Shown: piece after piece, positions 35,261 through 43,866 of the stretch | Numbering within the stretch: position 1 is the first letter of the stretch | Layout of the letters: every line of letters begins with the position of its first letter | NCBI GenBank assembly: GCA_030427585.1 | Contig: JAUIBW010000024.1 | Location: forward strand, 1 to 64,000 | DNA: 64,000 nt | Origin: Bacteroidia bacterium | GTDB taxonomy: Bacteria > Bacteroidota > Bacteroidia > Flavobacteriales > Flavobacteriaceae | Direction of reading: 5' to 3' | Program-made: the position numbers and the translations under genes | Notes under the pieces: generated by a model | What the model was told of the DNA's origin: nothing | What the model saw: only the letters and a program-made list of their open reading frames with translations | Databases searched by the model: none

Positions 35261-36697
35261 TTAGTTTTCCCACCAGCCTTTTATATTAATATCGTTGCCT
35301 CCCATTTGGGAAACTGCCTGCTCGTAACTCTCACTGTTAAGTGTTTGTTCACTATCAGGATATAAAAAACGTACAGGTACACGGTCACCATTTACATTGT
35401 CTGGCCCGGGAACAATCACTGAAGGTAATCCCGTTCTTCTGAAATCATACCAGGCTTCGAAACCAACCAAAAATGATGCTAACCATTTTTGAGTGATTAT
35501 GGTCTCTAACTTATCATCATATGCCACACCTGTTTGTGCAAGATAGGCATTGATATCTTGATTAACCTCCCAATATTCAAAAGATAATTTCACTCCTTTT
35601 TCGTATGATGTTTTAGCATCTTCAGTGATCCAACCTCGTTGTGCGGCTTCTGCAATGATAAAATAAACTTCGGCTGCTTGTATGATTGCTGCTTTTACAC
35701 TATTTGGAGAATCATAAAAAAAGGATTGATTTATTCTGGATACGTTACTCGCTCCTCCATTAAATGTTGAAGCATTATCTTCACTCAATCCATTAGTTAA
35801 CCCTGCAAAAAGATTAGGATCATCATCTGGGTTATCTGTTGGCTGAAACCACTTAGATAGGCGCTGATCATTAAATTGTTTCAAAATGGTCTCACTGGTT
35901 TCACTAAGCCGGTGTTCATCAAATCCCCCGATTCTACCTGTACTTATAGGCCAAGAATCTATTTGTGTTGTCGCTGGGTATGATACTGCTGCATTATCTG
36001 CATTGATAGTGATAAAAACGCCACTATCGACTATCTCTTTCATTTCTGAAGAAACATCTACTTTATTTGAAATCCTTAATAAATAACGAAGCCTTAAAGA
36101 GTTTGCCAGTTTTCTCCATTTTTCGAGATTGCCTCCATATAAAACATCACCACCAAGAATAGGCTGTCCTATTGCCAGCTGTTCTTCTGCTTTCTTTAAG
36201 TCCAAAAGAATTGCTGTATAAATATCCTGTTGGTTATCATATTTAGGAGTGAAGTTGTTATTTTGACCATCTATCGCTTCTGAAAAAGGAATATTTCCCC
36301 AATTATCTGTTAGAATAGAAAAGACATAAGATCTAAGAATTAACGCCATCCCTTCATAACTTGTATTTCTGGTTTCTTTTTGTAGTGAAGCCTTTAAAAT
36401 AAGGTCAATTTCTGGGAGAATCCCGTAGTATTCATTCCATAATCCAGATTCTGATCCCCACTCATAACGGTCAAAGCCTGTAAAATTGATTTTTGCTGTT
36501 AATTGCCCTACAATATTACCCCTATCCCATCCAGATTGTGCTGCTCTATTTGTCACAGTAGAGATAACTGTAGACAATAACAAATCTGAACTTACTTCTT
36601 CGGGTTGGTTGGGGTTAGCGTTCGTTTCTTCAAAATCATTAGTACAGGATAATACTGATACTACTATTGCTAGTGTTACTATTATATATTTTTTCAT
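35261..36697 (-). CDS. SusD/RagB-family substrate-binding lipoprotein
   Basis: A 478-residue surface lipoprotein with lipobox Cys18 (VVSVLSCTNDFEETNANPNQ). TPR-like helices and the SusD-like-2 pattern follow, including the C-terminal AWYDFRRTGLPSVIVPGPDN. These proteins cap the SusC channel and bind substrate. The gene follows susC by 10 bp. The PF12771-like subgroup is not restricted to glycans; peptides or phosphorylated compounds are also possible, consistent with the phosphatase-like gene downstream. Confidence 0.88.
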   Translation of the reverse strand: MKKYIIVTLAIVVSVLSCTNDFEETNANPNQPEEVSSDLLLSTVISTVTNRAAQSGWDRGNIVGQLTAKINFTGFDRYEWGSESGLWNEYYGILPEIDLILKASLQKETRNTSYEGMALILRSYVFSILTDNWGNIPFSEAIDGQNNNFTPKYDNQQDIYTAILLDLKKAEEQLAIGQPILGGDVLYGGNLEKWRKLANSLRLRYLLRISNKVDVSSEMKEIVDSGVFITINADNAAVSYPATTQIDSWPISTGRIGGFDEHRLSETSETILKQFNDQRLSKWFQPTDNPDDDPNLFAGLTNGLSEDNASTFNGGASNVSRINQSFFYDSPNSVKAAIIQAAEVYFIIAEAAQRGWITEDAKTSYEKGVKLSFEYWEVNQDINAYLAQTGVAYDDKLETIITQKWLASFLVGFEAWYDFRRTGLPSVIVPGPDNVNGDRVPVRFLYPDSEQTLNSESYEQAVSQMGGNDINIKGWWEN

Positions 36698-36707
36698 CTT
36701 TATTACT

Positions 36708-39700
36708 TTAGAAAGTTACATTTAGATTAATTCCATAGCTTCTAGAGCTTGGTAATGCCATATCTTCGACTCCTGGCACAATAGTTCCTCCATTAAAAGA
36801 GATCGTCTCTGGATCAAAATGAGGGTTTTCTGTCCATAATGCTAAATTTCTACCTACCAATGACAATGACAGGCTCTTAATAATAGTTTTCTTAAGGATT
36901 TTTTGAGGAAAATTATATCCCAATCGCACTTCTCGTAGTTTTAAGAAAGAGGCATCAAATATTCCTATTTCTTCGTTACCACGATTATAGCGCCACCAAT
37001 AATAATCTCGTCCAGAAAGCACTACATCATTTGGTCTATAGCTTCCATCTGCATTTTGGATAACCCCTTCTGAGATGATTCCTGATTCTCTTCCTACTGC
37101 CGTAAAATCCATCATTCCAGAAGTACCTCCAATAAGAGTTGTTCTAGACATAATTTCTCCTCCCTGTCTCCAATCAAACAAGAACCCAAAATTAAATCCT
37201 TTGTATGTAAAAGTATTCTGCCAACCTACAGTAAAATCGGGGTTATAATTTCCTAATTTCTTTAAGTTTGGATCTCGTACAGAAAAACCATCTTCATTAT
37301 GCACTACCTGGCCAAAAAACGGACTGTTAGGGTCGTCTACGGTTACCAGATCTGTACCATAAATATCTCCCATTCTACCTCCGACCTGGGCTAATACATT
37401 AACATAATTAGAGGATATCTCATAAGTATCTAAACCATCAATTAAAGATTTTACTTCACCACGTGCACTGGTAAAGTTAACATTGGTTTCCCATGTAAAT
37501 CCACCTTCACTTTTAATAGGTTTGGCATTTAGCACAACTTCTAATCCTTTATTTTCGATTTCACCTGCATTAATAATCCTTGATCCAAATCCAGATGTAT
37601 TAGATACGGGTAAGGTTAAAATTTGATTTTTTACAGTAGATTTATAATAGGTTACATCAAATCCCAGACGATTATTAAAAAATCGGATATCTGCCCCAAC
37701 TTCGGTTGATGAAGCCTCTTCTGGTTTCAAATTTTCGTTTCGCAATATATCTGATGCACTCACCCGTTGAAAATTACCAAAAGGCTCATTAAATGAGAAT
37801 GTATTTCTAAGGGCATAAGGATCGGTATCGTTACCAACGACAGCCCAACCTCCACGAAGCTTTACAAAAGAAAACATCTCTGGCAACTCTACCATATCAG
37901 ACACGATAGCACTAAGACCTACAGATGGATAGAAGTATGAGTTATTGTCTTTTGGTAAAGTACTGGACCAATCATTTCTACCTGTGATATCGAGAAAAAG
38001 AAAGTTTTTATATGAAAAATTAGCAAATGCATATAATGAATTGATTTTACGCTTATCGTTAAATTGTGTTTTCGATAAGGGTTCTGCCGAATTTTCGAAA
38101 TTATAAATTCCGGGAACCGATAACGAGTTTGCACTAATTCGCTTATATCGGTTTTCTTCTTCTCTGGTATTACCTCCTACAGATAATCCCATTGTAAAAT
38201 CTTCATTTAAGACTTTATTATACTGTAAAAGGAAATCGGTATTTTGCTCTTTGAAGTAAATATCATCTTCTCGATACTGTCCTTTTGCAAATCGTTGCGT
38301 GCTATAGGCACGTCTGCTGGCCCGTAGCTCACTAAAGTAATCAATACCTGTACGCAACATAAGAGATAAATCAGGCGTAATGTCTATATCTACTCTGGCA
38401 TTACCAAAAATTCGATTTTTATCAAATCCATTAGTATTTTCATGTAATGTAAAAAATGGATTATCGTGCCAATTGTAGTTGTAGTTAAACTGTTGTCTCC
38501 CTTCGAGACCAGGTTGCCAGTAGTTTCGAAGAGAATTCATATCTATCTGACGCCCGAACCACACCCATAAATACATGATATTTTCTGTACCATAAGAGTT
38601 ATTTGGCCTGTTATTACTTTTACTATTAACGTAATTAACCGATGAAGAAATCTTTAACCATTTTGTTAGATTATAAGAGCCATTTAATGCATATGTCCTC
38701 CTGTCATAATCTGTATTTGGAAGAATGCCTTCACTTTCTAAATTAGTTAAGGAAAGTCTTAAATTCCCAAATTCATTACCCCCTGTTAAAGCCAGGTTTG
38801 TTGTTATTGTTGATCCTGTTCTGAAAAAATCTTCGATATTATCGGGATTAGATTTCCATGGTGTAGGAATAATTTCATCTGCAAAAGTGCCATCGGGATT
38901 CCTTGGTCTTACTGCAAAATCTCCTGCTCTAAAACCACTAGTTGTTGGACTATCATGTTGAGGAATTAATTGACCATTTAAACGCGGTCCCCAGCTCTCA
39001 TCGATATTATCATTAACACCTCCTCCAAATCCATCAAGAAATGTAAATTCTCCTCCTGCTCCCTGACCGTATTGATTTTGATATTTTGGTATTCTCAAAG
39101 CATTTTCAAAAGTTACATTTTGAGTAAAACTAATCCCCAATCCTTTTGTTCTTTCGGCAGATTTGGTGGTAATCAAAACGACTCCGTTTAATCCACGAGA
39201 TCCATAAAGAGCTGTTGCATTAGGTCCTTTAAGAATAGAAACAGATTTAATATCATCGGGATTAATATCCTGCGCGCCATTACCATAATCTGTTTCAAGA
39301 TTTCCTTCTGCCCGGTTACTAATCGTACGATTACTTATCGGAATACCATCTACCACAAACAAAGGAGAATTATTTCCTGGAATAAGAGAACCTTCTCCAC
39401 GTATTGTAATTAACGAGGTTGAACCGACTCCCGATCCTCCTCCTGTTATCTGTACTCCTGCGGCACGACCAGCTAATGAGTTCGTTACATTTGTTTCTCT
39501 TGCCGTTGTAAGTTGATCTCCCTGCACTTCTTGCACCGAGTATCCTAACCTTTTTTTTTCTTTCTCTATACCTAAAGCTGTGACTACAACTTCATCTAGA
39601 GCTTCTGCTGAAGCAACGAGCTCAATACTTCCTAAATCTTTTATTTCCCCTGGACGTATTGTAATTGAAATCACCTTATCTTCAAAACCAAGATAAGAAA

Positions 39701-39917
39701 TAGCAATACTATATTGACCTTCCTGAACTCCAACGATTTCAAAATTACCATCGAAATCTGTTACTACCCCTTTTTGAATTTCCTGAAGCATAACGTTTGC
39801 TCCAGGAAGCGGGGTTTGACCATCTGTAATTATTCCCTTAATACTAGATTCCTGACCGCTGACTACCGTAGAAAAAAAGTAAAATAATACTGAAAAAAGT
39901 GTTAATGAACTTTTCAT
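36708..39917 (-). CDS. SusC/RagA-family TonB-linked outer-membrane transporter
   Basis: A 1069-residue transporter. A signal peptide ends near VVSGQ. A carboxypeptidase-like N-terminal domain (IKGIITDGQTPLPGANVML) is followed by the plug with the SusC signature (NVTNSLAGRAAGVQITGGG, SVSILKGPNATALYGSRGLNG) and a large barrel ending RSYGINLNVTF. It partners the SusD protein. A spaced inverted repeat lies directly upstream. Confidence 0.92.
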   Translation of the reverse strand: MKSSLTLFSVLFYFFSTVVSGQESSIKGIITDGQTPLPGANVMLQEIQKGVVTDFDGNFEIVGVQEGQYSIAISYLGFEDKVISITIRPGEIKDLGSIELVASAEALDEVVVTALGIEKEKKRLGYSVQEVQGDQLTTARETNVTNSLAGRAAGVQITGGGSGVGSTSLITIRGEGSLIPGNNSPLFVVDGIPISNRTISNRAEGNLETDYGNGAQDINPDDIKSVSILKGPNATALYGSRGLNGVVLITTKSAERTKGLGISFTQNVTFENALRIPKYQNQYGQGAGGEFTFLDGFGGGVNDNIDESWGPRLNGQLIPQHDSPTTSGFRAGDFAVRPRNPDGTFADEIIPTPWKSNPDNIEDFFRTGSTITTNLALTGGNEFGNLRLSLTNLESEGILPNTDYDRRTYALNGSYNLTKWLKISSSVNYVNSKSNNRPNNSYGTENIMYLWVWFGRQIDMNSLRNYWQPGLEGRQQFNYNYNWHDNPFFTLHENTNGFDKNRIFGNARVDIDITPDLSLMLRTGIDYFSELRASRRAYSTQRFAKGQYREDDIYFKEQNTDFLLQYNKVLNEDFTMGLSVGGNTREEENRYKRISANSLSVPGIYNFENSAEPLSKTQFNDKRKINSLYAFANFSYKNFLFLDITGRNDWSSTLPKDNNSYFYPSVGLSAIVSDMVELPEMFSFVKLRGGWAVVGNDTDPYALRNTFSFNEPFGNFQRVSASDILRNENLKPEEASSTEVGADIRFFNNRLGFDVTYYKSTVKNQILTLPVSNTSGFGSRIINAGEIENKGLEVVLNAKPIKSEGGFTWETNVNFTSARGEVKSLIDGLDTYEISSNYVNVLAQVGGRMGDIYGTDLVTVDDPNSPFFGQVVHNEDGFSVRDPNLKKLGNYNPDFTVGWQNTFTYKGFNFGFLFDWRQGGEIMSRTTLIGGTSGMMDFTAVGRESGIISEGVIQNADGSYRPNDVVLSGRDYYWWRYNRGNEEIGIFDASFLKLREVRLGYNFPQKILKKTIIKSLSLSLVGRNLALWTENPHFDPETISFNGGTIVPGVEDMALPSSRSYGINLNVTF

Positions 39918-39930
39918 TTGTTAAGTTTAA

Positions 39931-39990
39931 ATTTTACTAATACTAAATTTACTGGTCAAAATTGTGTATAAATTTTAATATTAGTAAAAT
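39931..39990. promoter_or_regulatory. Inverted repeat upstream of susC
   Basis: ATTTTACTAATA (39931-39942) and TATTAGTAAAAT (39979-39990) are perfect 12-bp inverted repeats, 36 bp apart and 14 bp before the susC start. It could be a looped operator or an mRNA leader structure. No transcription start can be fixed by eye. Confidence 0.45.
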
Positions 39991-40316
39991 AGAAACGTTA
40001 TTTAATCATTACTATAATAATGACAAATCGTAAACCTAACGTTAAAAAGATTAACTTAATTTAACCTCGATTTCTTGTTTTAAGGAATGAGGTGTTCTTT
40101 TTGAAAAAATTACTTCAAAAAGAAATAGTTGTTTAGAACGAAGTATGAATCAATCTAAAGCAAGAGTTCTGGTTATTATTTGAAATTGTGCAACACTAAA
40201 AAAGATGAAGTTTTACCGGGGAATGAGCAAGTTGTAAACCACCAATATTTTGTAGACAAAGGAGTTTAAAATTACAAGAATATACTATATGTGTTGCTCT
40301 TTATAAAAAATTATAA
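39991..40316. other. Intergenic stretch with one hairpin
   Basis: About 325 bases before the stop codon of the S24 regulator. A 9-bp inverted repeat (CTTTTTGAA at 40097-40105, TTCAAAAAG at 40114-40122) may be a weak terminator. No gene is supported. Confidence 0.4.
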
Positions 40317-41051
40317 TTATCGTCTATTTCTATGTCTTCTTACATCGACAACATTAAAAATTTTAGCCACATCTTTTAGATGCACTTCGATATCTTCATA
40401 ATAATCATTTAAAGAATGGAGGGTTAGTATTCCTTTTTCAACATCATGCTCTATAATTCTTTTTAAAAGAATCCCCTCTTCTTTATGTACGATTACAAAG
40501 TCCCATTTATTAATATGCAGCTTACTACTCCAAAAATCCTGTCTCACGTCTCGACAAAGGATAAGATCACCTTCAAGATAACTTTCATAACTACCATTAT
40601 CCATAGAATCTCCTTTTACTTCAAAAAACACATAATTACCTTTATATTGCCTATCTGCCAGATATGGCATTTTTGGTAATTCACCTACATAACCTTCGTT
40701 TTCGAAACCACTTAAATATCCTGCATATGCATATTGATTCACCAAAGGAATCATCATAACATTAACAGAATTTGATTTGGTCTGCCCCGTATCATGAGTA
40801 GGCTTCATATTATGAATCATTTCGGCGGCATCATTATTAAGTTTAATATTTTGTACTATAGCTAATAATTCTAAAGGCGGAACTTTTAAAACATCTGATA
40901 TTTTTAGAAAAGCTTCTAAAGTAATCGCTGTTTTTCCTTTCATATAATTGAAAAGAGTTCCTTTCTTAATTCCCGTTTCTTCAATCAAATCCTTGATTAA
41001 TTTGCCTTTTTCGTCTGCTATTTCTTTAATCTTTTGTAAATCCATATTCAA
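40317..41051 (-). CDS. XRE-family S24 (LexA/CI-like) repressor
   Basis: A 244-residue regulator. The N-terminal helix-turn-helix (IKDLIEETGIKKGTLFNYMKG, about 18-40) is followed by a linker and an S24 peptidase domain with Ser149 in KGDSM and Lys197 in LLKRI as the catalytic dyad. A possible self-cleavage site is Ala110-Gly111 in YAYAGYL. Such proteins are inactivated by RecA-stimulated or spontaneous self-cleavage. It is divergent from two small genes and shares their promoter region, which carries a 13-bp inverted repeat. It may be a chromosomal stress regulator or a remnant phage-type switch. Confidence 0.85.
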   Translation of the reverse strand: MNMDLQKIKEIADEKGKLIKDLIEETGIKKGTLFNYMKGKTAITLEAFLKISDVLKVPPLELLAIVQNIKLNNDAAEMIHNMKPTHDTGQTKSNSVNVMMIPLVNQYAYAGYLSGFENEGYVGELPKMPYLADRQYKGNYVFFEVKGDSMDNGSYESYLEGDLILCRDVRQDFWSSKLHINKWDFVIVHKEEGILLKRIIEHDVEKGILTLHSLNDYYEDIEVHLKDVAKIFNVVDVRRHRNRR

Positions 41052-41108
41052 AAAAAGTTAATATTATAAACTTTCCTGTTTAAAAGTATATTTTATATTT
41101 TAAAAATA

Positions 41109-41159
41109 CAAAATATTAAACTAATGATTTGTTTTGTTTAATATTTTGAACTATATTTG
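41109..41159 (+). promoter_or_regulatory. Promoter with a 13-bp inverted repeat (candidate S24-repressor operator)
   Basis: CAAAATATTAAAC (41109-41121) and GTTTAATATTTTG (41136-41148) are perfect inverted repeats 14 bp apart. They overlap a TTTG at 41132-41135 and precede TATATTTG (41152-41159), which match the -33/-7 promoter elements of Bacteroidota. Binding there would block transcription of 41188-41636 and could control the repressor's own gene. Confidence 0.65.
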
Positions 41160-41187
41160 TATTGCCTACAAACAAATATACAAAAAA

Positions 41188-41316
41188 ATGAACAAAAAAA
41201 GGTCCTCTCCTATATTAAGTCCTATTAAATTGGATTACATCTCATACTATCCCACTCAAGAAGTTGAAAATTTTGAATTTCAAAATAAGTTGAAAGCTTA
41301 TTATAGATCAGAATAA
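41188..41316 (+). CDS. Small protein of unknown function (42 aa)
   Basis: The ORF begins MNKKRSSPILSPIKLDYISY. An upstream in-frame ATG at 41134 lies before the promoter's -7 element, so translation should start at 41188. The protein is basic at the N-terminus with a polar/aromatic middle and no recognised domain. It is the first gene after the repressor-controlled promoter and lies 41 bp from a small HTH gene. I do not recognise it. Confidence 0.5.
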   Translation: MNKKRSSPILSPIKLDYISYYPTQEVENFEFQNKLKAYYRSE

Positions 41317-41357
41317 AAGTGTATTAAAAACAGTAATCATAAAAGAAAAACTTAGTT

Positions 41358-41636
41358 ATGGGTATTATTATTAAACACATTAAAACTATAGAACGAATAG
41401 ATCAACTTACTCGTTTACAAGCTACAGGATCACCAGAACAATTAGCATCTCGTCTGGGGATTTCAAAAACAAAACTCTACCGTATTATAGACCTCATGAA
41501 AGAATTAAATGCGCCTATTAGCTATGATCTTTCTATACAAAGTTATGTATATGTAGAAGACGTGGGTTTTAAGTTCGGGTTCTACTCAAAAGAACAAAAT
41601 TCTAATACCAGATCTCTTCTAGCATCAGTTTTGTAA
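41358..41636 (+). CDS. Small helix-turn-helix protein (HTH_11/DeoR-like)
   Basis: A 92-residue protein with a winged-HTH-like segment (QLTRLQATGSPEQLASRLGISKTKLYRIIDLMKEL, residues about 16-50). The following YDLSIQSYVYVEDVGFKFGF could be the wing. It has no effector domain. It is downstream of the promoter facing the S24 repressor, so the pair forms a two-regulator switch. Confidence 0.7.
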   Translation: MGIIIKHIKTIERIDQLTRLQATGSPEQLASRLGISKTKLYRIIDLMKELNAPISYDLSIQSYVYVEDVGFKFGFYSKEQNSNTRSLLASVL

Positions 41637-42035
41637 TCTCTGGAGAAGTAATATGACCACATAGGCTTTATATTTTGACGCATTTTAATAGTGTATAATC
41701 AAACTCTTTTTTCAACTTATCTTTTTCAATTTATAAATATCTAATTTTTGATGACAGCTCGTTAATTTCTGTCATGATTATTTCACTTTTAAGAAAAGTA
41801 CGCTCTGTTATCAAATATAATTGTAAACCTTCTGATTTTAAGCAACAACCATCCTGCTTTTCCTTCTTTTTTATGGTAAAACCTTTGCTATAAACTTCAA
41901 AAACACCACTATAAACCCTTAAAAAACACGGGTTTATACCTATAGGAAATGTTTTGCTTTAAAGGTATCTTAGTACAAGAGTACATTCATGCTTAATACA
42001 CCAACTTACTCACACAAATCAAAAAGTAAATAGCA
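41637..42035. other. Leader region of the giant-protein operon, with inverted repeat
   Basis: About 400 bases without a supported gene. TATAAACCC (41910-41918) and GGGTTTATA (41930-41938) form a perfect 9-bp inverted repeat with an 11-base spacer, about 100 bp before the first ATG. It may be an operator or a leader hairpin. No clear TAnnTTTG element was found. Confidence 0.4.
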
Positions 42036-42887
42036 ATGCCAATAAATTTCAACTATTTCTTTAAACCAGGGCTTTATGGATTTACAACTAAGAGAATTAT
42101 ATCCTTAGGTATAGTTACACTCTTTTTATGTTTTCTAAATCAATCATCGTGCGTGTTAGCATCCTGTCCTGTAGTGAAATTTAACTCTTCTAATATTAAT
42201 CCTATTACTTTGAAAGAATTTCAACCTCTTGCTGTAGCAATTGAAACAGCAAAACTTAATACTTGTAAGATTGAAATTACTAGTTTTACCGGGGAATCAA
42301 TTACTGTAGCCTTTTCGGGACTTCCTGCTAATCAACCATCAACATACAAAAATTTTATAGCTATTTGGGAATCATCTGTGATCCCCTGGACAGTAGAGCC
42401 CTTAAAAATGATAGAAATAGGAGTTAATACTCAAAGTGGCACTGTTACTATTGATGGACTTACTATTACATATAACAGTTATGTAGTGGGGTATGGAGTA
42501 GGTTCTGGAACAGGGAATATTTGTGCCAGTGCGATTCTGGGTGCAGGAGGGATCAAAGCACCACTATCTAATGTACATATCGGAATTGAAAATTTAGGGC
42601 AAACTTCGTTATCAGTTTTCTACCAAACTCTTTCTGGCTATCTGCCGAAAAAAAATGGAAATTGGGTTGGGTTATGGAAAGGCTACGCCTCTCCATATAA
42701 CTTACCTCCTGATCCTCTTATCAAAACAAAAATAGATAGTTATTCTAATCAAGGGATTGTAGCGCTAAACAACCTATCGCTGGGTAGAGATACAGAATAT
42801 ACCTTAATATACTTTATGGGGGCAGATAATACCACTGCTGCAGCCATCTTAAATTTTAACACAAGTGATCCGGCATCGGATAAATAG
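42036..42887 (+). CDS. Secreted two-repeat beta protein, unknown function
   Basis: A 283-residue protein. A hydrophobic segment at about 21-40 (ISLGIVTLFLCFLNQSSCVLAS) looks like a signal peptide with a long n-region. The mature part holds two repeats of about 100 residues. Each has an IEITSFTGESITVAFSGLP-type strand pair, a central W (FIAIWESSVIPW; WVGLWKGYASPY) and a final SYVVGYGVG or EYTLIYFMG strand with a short A-A-x-L tail. The next gene has the same two-repeat layout. It is the first gene of the operon that ends in the 3989-aa protein. I recognise no family. Confidence 0.7.
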   Translation: MPINFNYFFKPGLYGFTTKRIISLGIVTLFLCFLNQSSCVLASCPVVKFNSSNINPITLKEFQPLAVAIETAKLNTCKIEITSFTGESITVAFSGLPANQPSTYKNFIAIWESSVIPWTVEPLKMIEIGVNTQSGTVTIDGLTITYNSYVVGYGVGSGTGNICASAILGAGGIKAPLSNVHIGIENLGQTSLSVFYQTLSGYLPKKNGNWVGLWKGYASPYNLPPDPLIKTKIDSYSNQGIVALNNLSLGRDTEYTLIYFMGADNTTAAAILNFNTSDPASDK

Positions 42888-42931
42888 ATACATTTTTAAA
42901 ACCTAAAATTAACATTTAAATCTAAACAATT

Positions 42932-43624
42932 ATGAGTACTGCAACATTAGAAAAACAAGGAAAATCAACAACGGTATTAACAACAAAAATTGAGATTACT
43001 ACCATTACGGCCAACTCTCTTGACATTACTTATGATACGCTTTCGGGGAATCAACCAAATACTTTTGGAAACCAAGTAGTATTATGGCAGAACAGTAACG
43101 AGATTCCATTTGGTACACCACCACTTCAAAGCAAGATCATACCTAGTAATACTCAGGCAGGATCGTTAAACTTTGATGGCTTGGATCTTAATAACAATAG
43201 TTACATTGTTGGATATGCAGTTGGTCCTACATTAAACAATCCTGCACAGACGTATGGAAACATTTGTTCTTCTTCATTTATTCCTGCTGCTGGACAACCA
43301 AGTCCTACTAATAATTTTGAAGGAACAATCGTTAACGTAAAACCTGGTACAACTAGTGTATCTTTTGGTTTGGAAAATTTCCCAAATCAAATCGATCTTA
43401 AAGGTAATGGTTCATGGGCAGCTATCTGGCAAGCTGGAGCTCCTTCTTACTACGCTCGTCCATTATCTGCGGTTCAGATCACTAGTAATAATGGCGGAGC
43501 TTTTAACAATGTTAATATCGGTAGAGGCCTTACCTATACTATAGCGATTTTCATGAGTGGATATAATCCTACCGGGAACAGTAATCAGGAAACTATGGCT
43601 GCCGCCTATACATTTACTAATTAA
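42932..43624 (+). CDS. Two-repeat beta protein, paralogue of the preceding gene
   Basis: A 230-residue protein without a signal peptide (MSTATLEKQGKSTTVLTTK). Two repeats: TTITANSLDITYDTLSGNQP with VVLWQNSNEIPFGTPPL and SYIVGYAVGP, then GTTSVSFGLENFPNQ with AAIWQAGAPSYYARPL and TYTIAIFMSGY. It is rich in Asn/Ser/Thr and suits a soluble beta-sandwich repeat unit. A strong hairpin after the gene could raise its level relative to the giant proteins downstream. Function unknown; an abundant structural or coat subunit is a possible role. Confidence 0.7.
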   Translation: MSTATLEKQGKSTTVLTTKIEITTITANSLDITYDTLSGNQPNTFGNQVVLWQNSNEIPFGTPPLQSKIIPSNTQAGSLNFDGLDLNNNSYIVGYAVGPTLNNPAQTYGNICSSSFIPAAGQPSPTNNFEGTIVNVKPGTTSVSFGLENFPNQIDLKGNGSWAAIWQAGAPSYYARPLSAVQITSNNGGAFNNVNIGRGLTYTIAIFMSGYNPTGNSNQETMAAAYTFTN

Positions 43625-43702
43625 TAGTTCAGACTAATAAATTAGTATCTCCTTTACTTTACACTATGATTAGGAGTAAGCATTAATTAATGCGTTCAGA
43701 TA

Positions 43703-43736
43703 AGTAAAGACCTATACATACACATAGGTCTTTACT
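43703..43736 (+). terminator. 13-bp perfect hairpin inside the giant-protein operon
   Basis: AGTAAAGACCTAT (43703-43715) pairs with ATAGGTCTTTACT (43724-43736) around an 8-base loop. No T tract follows. Partial termination or protection of the 3' end of the upstream message is likely, lowering transcription of the two large genes. The rest of 43625-43866 shows no gene. Confidence 0.6.
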
Positions 43737-43866
43737 CACCTGAATACTAACAATTTCACCCTAGTCATTATCAATGCTTTTTTGTCTAAAAACAAATTAG
43801 TAGTGCTCTTATATTCTCTTAAAATAAGGAAAAGTTATCGCTTTTATCCATCTTAATTAGTTAGAC

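Noticed and set aside
41134..41187. Longer version of the 42-aa gene
   Set aside because: This start lies upstream of the TATATTTG promoter element, so it would not be transcribed from it.
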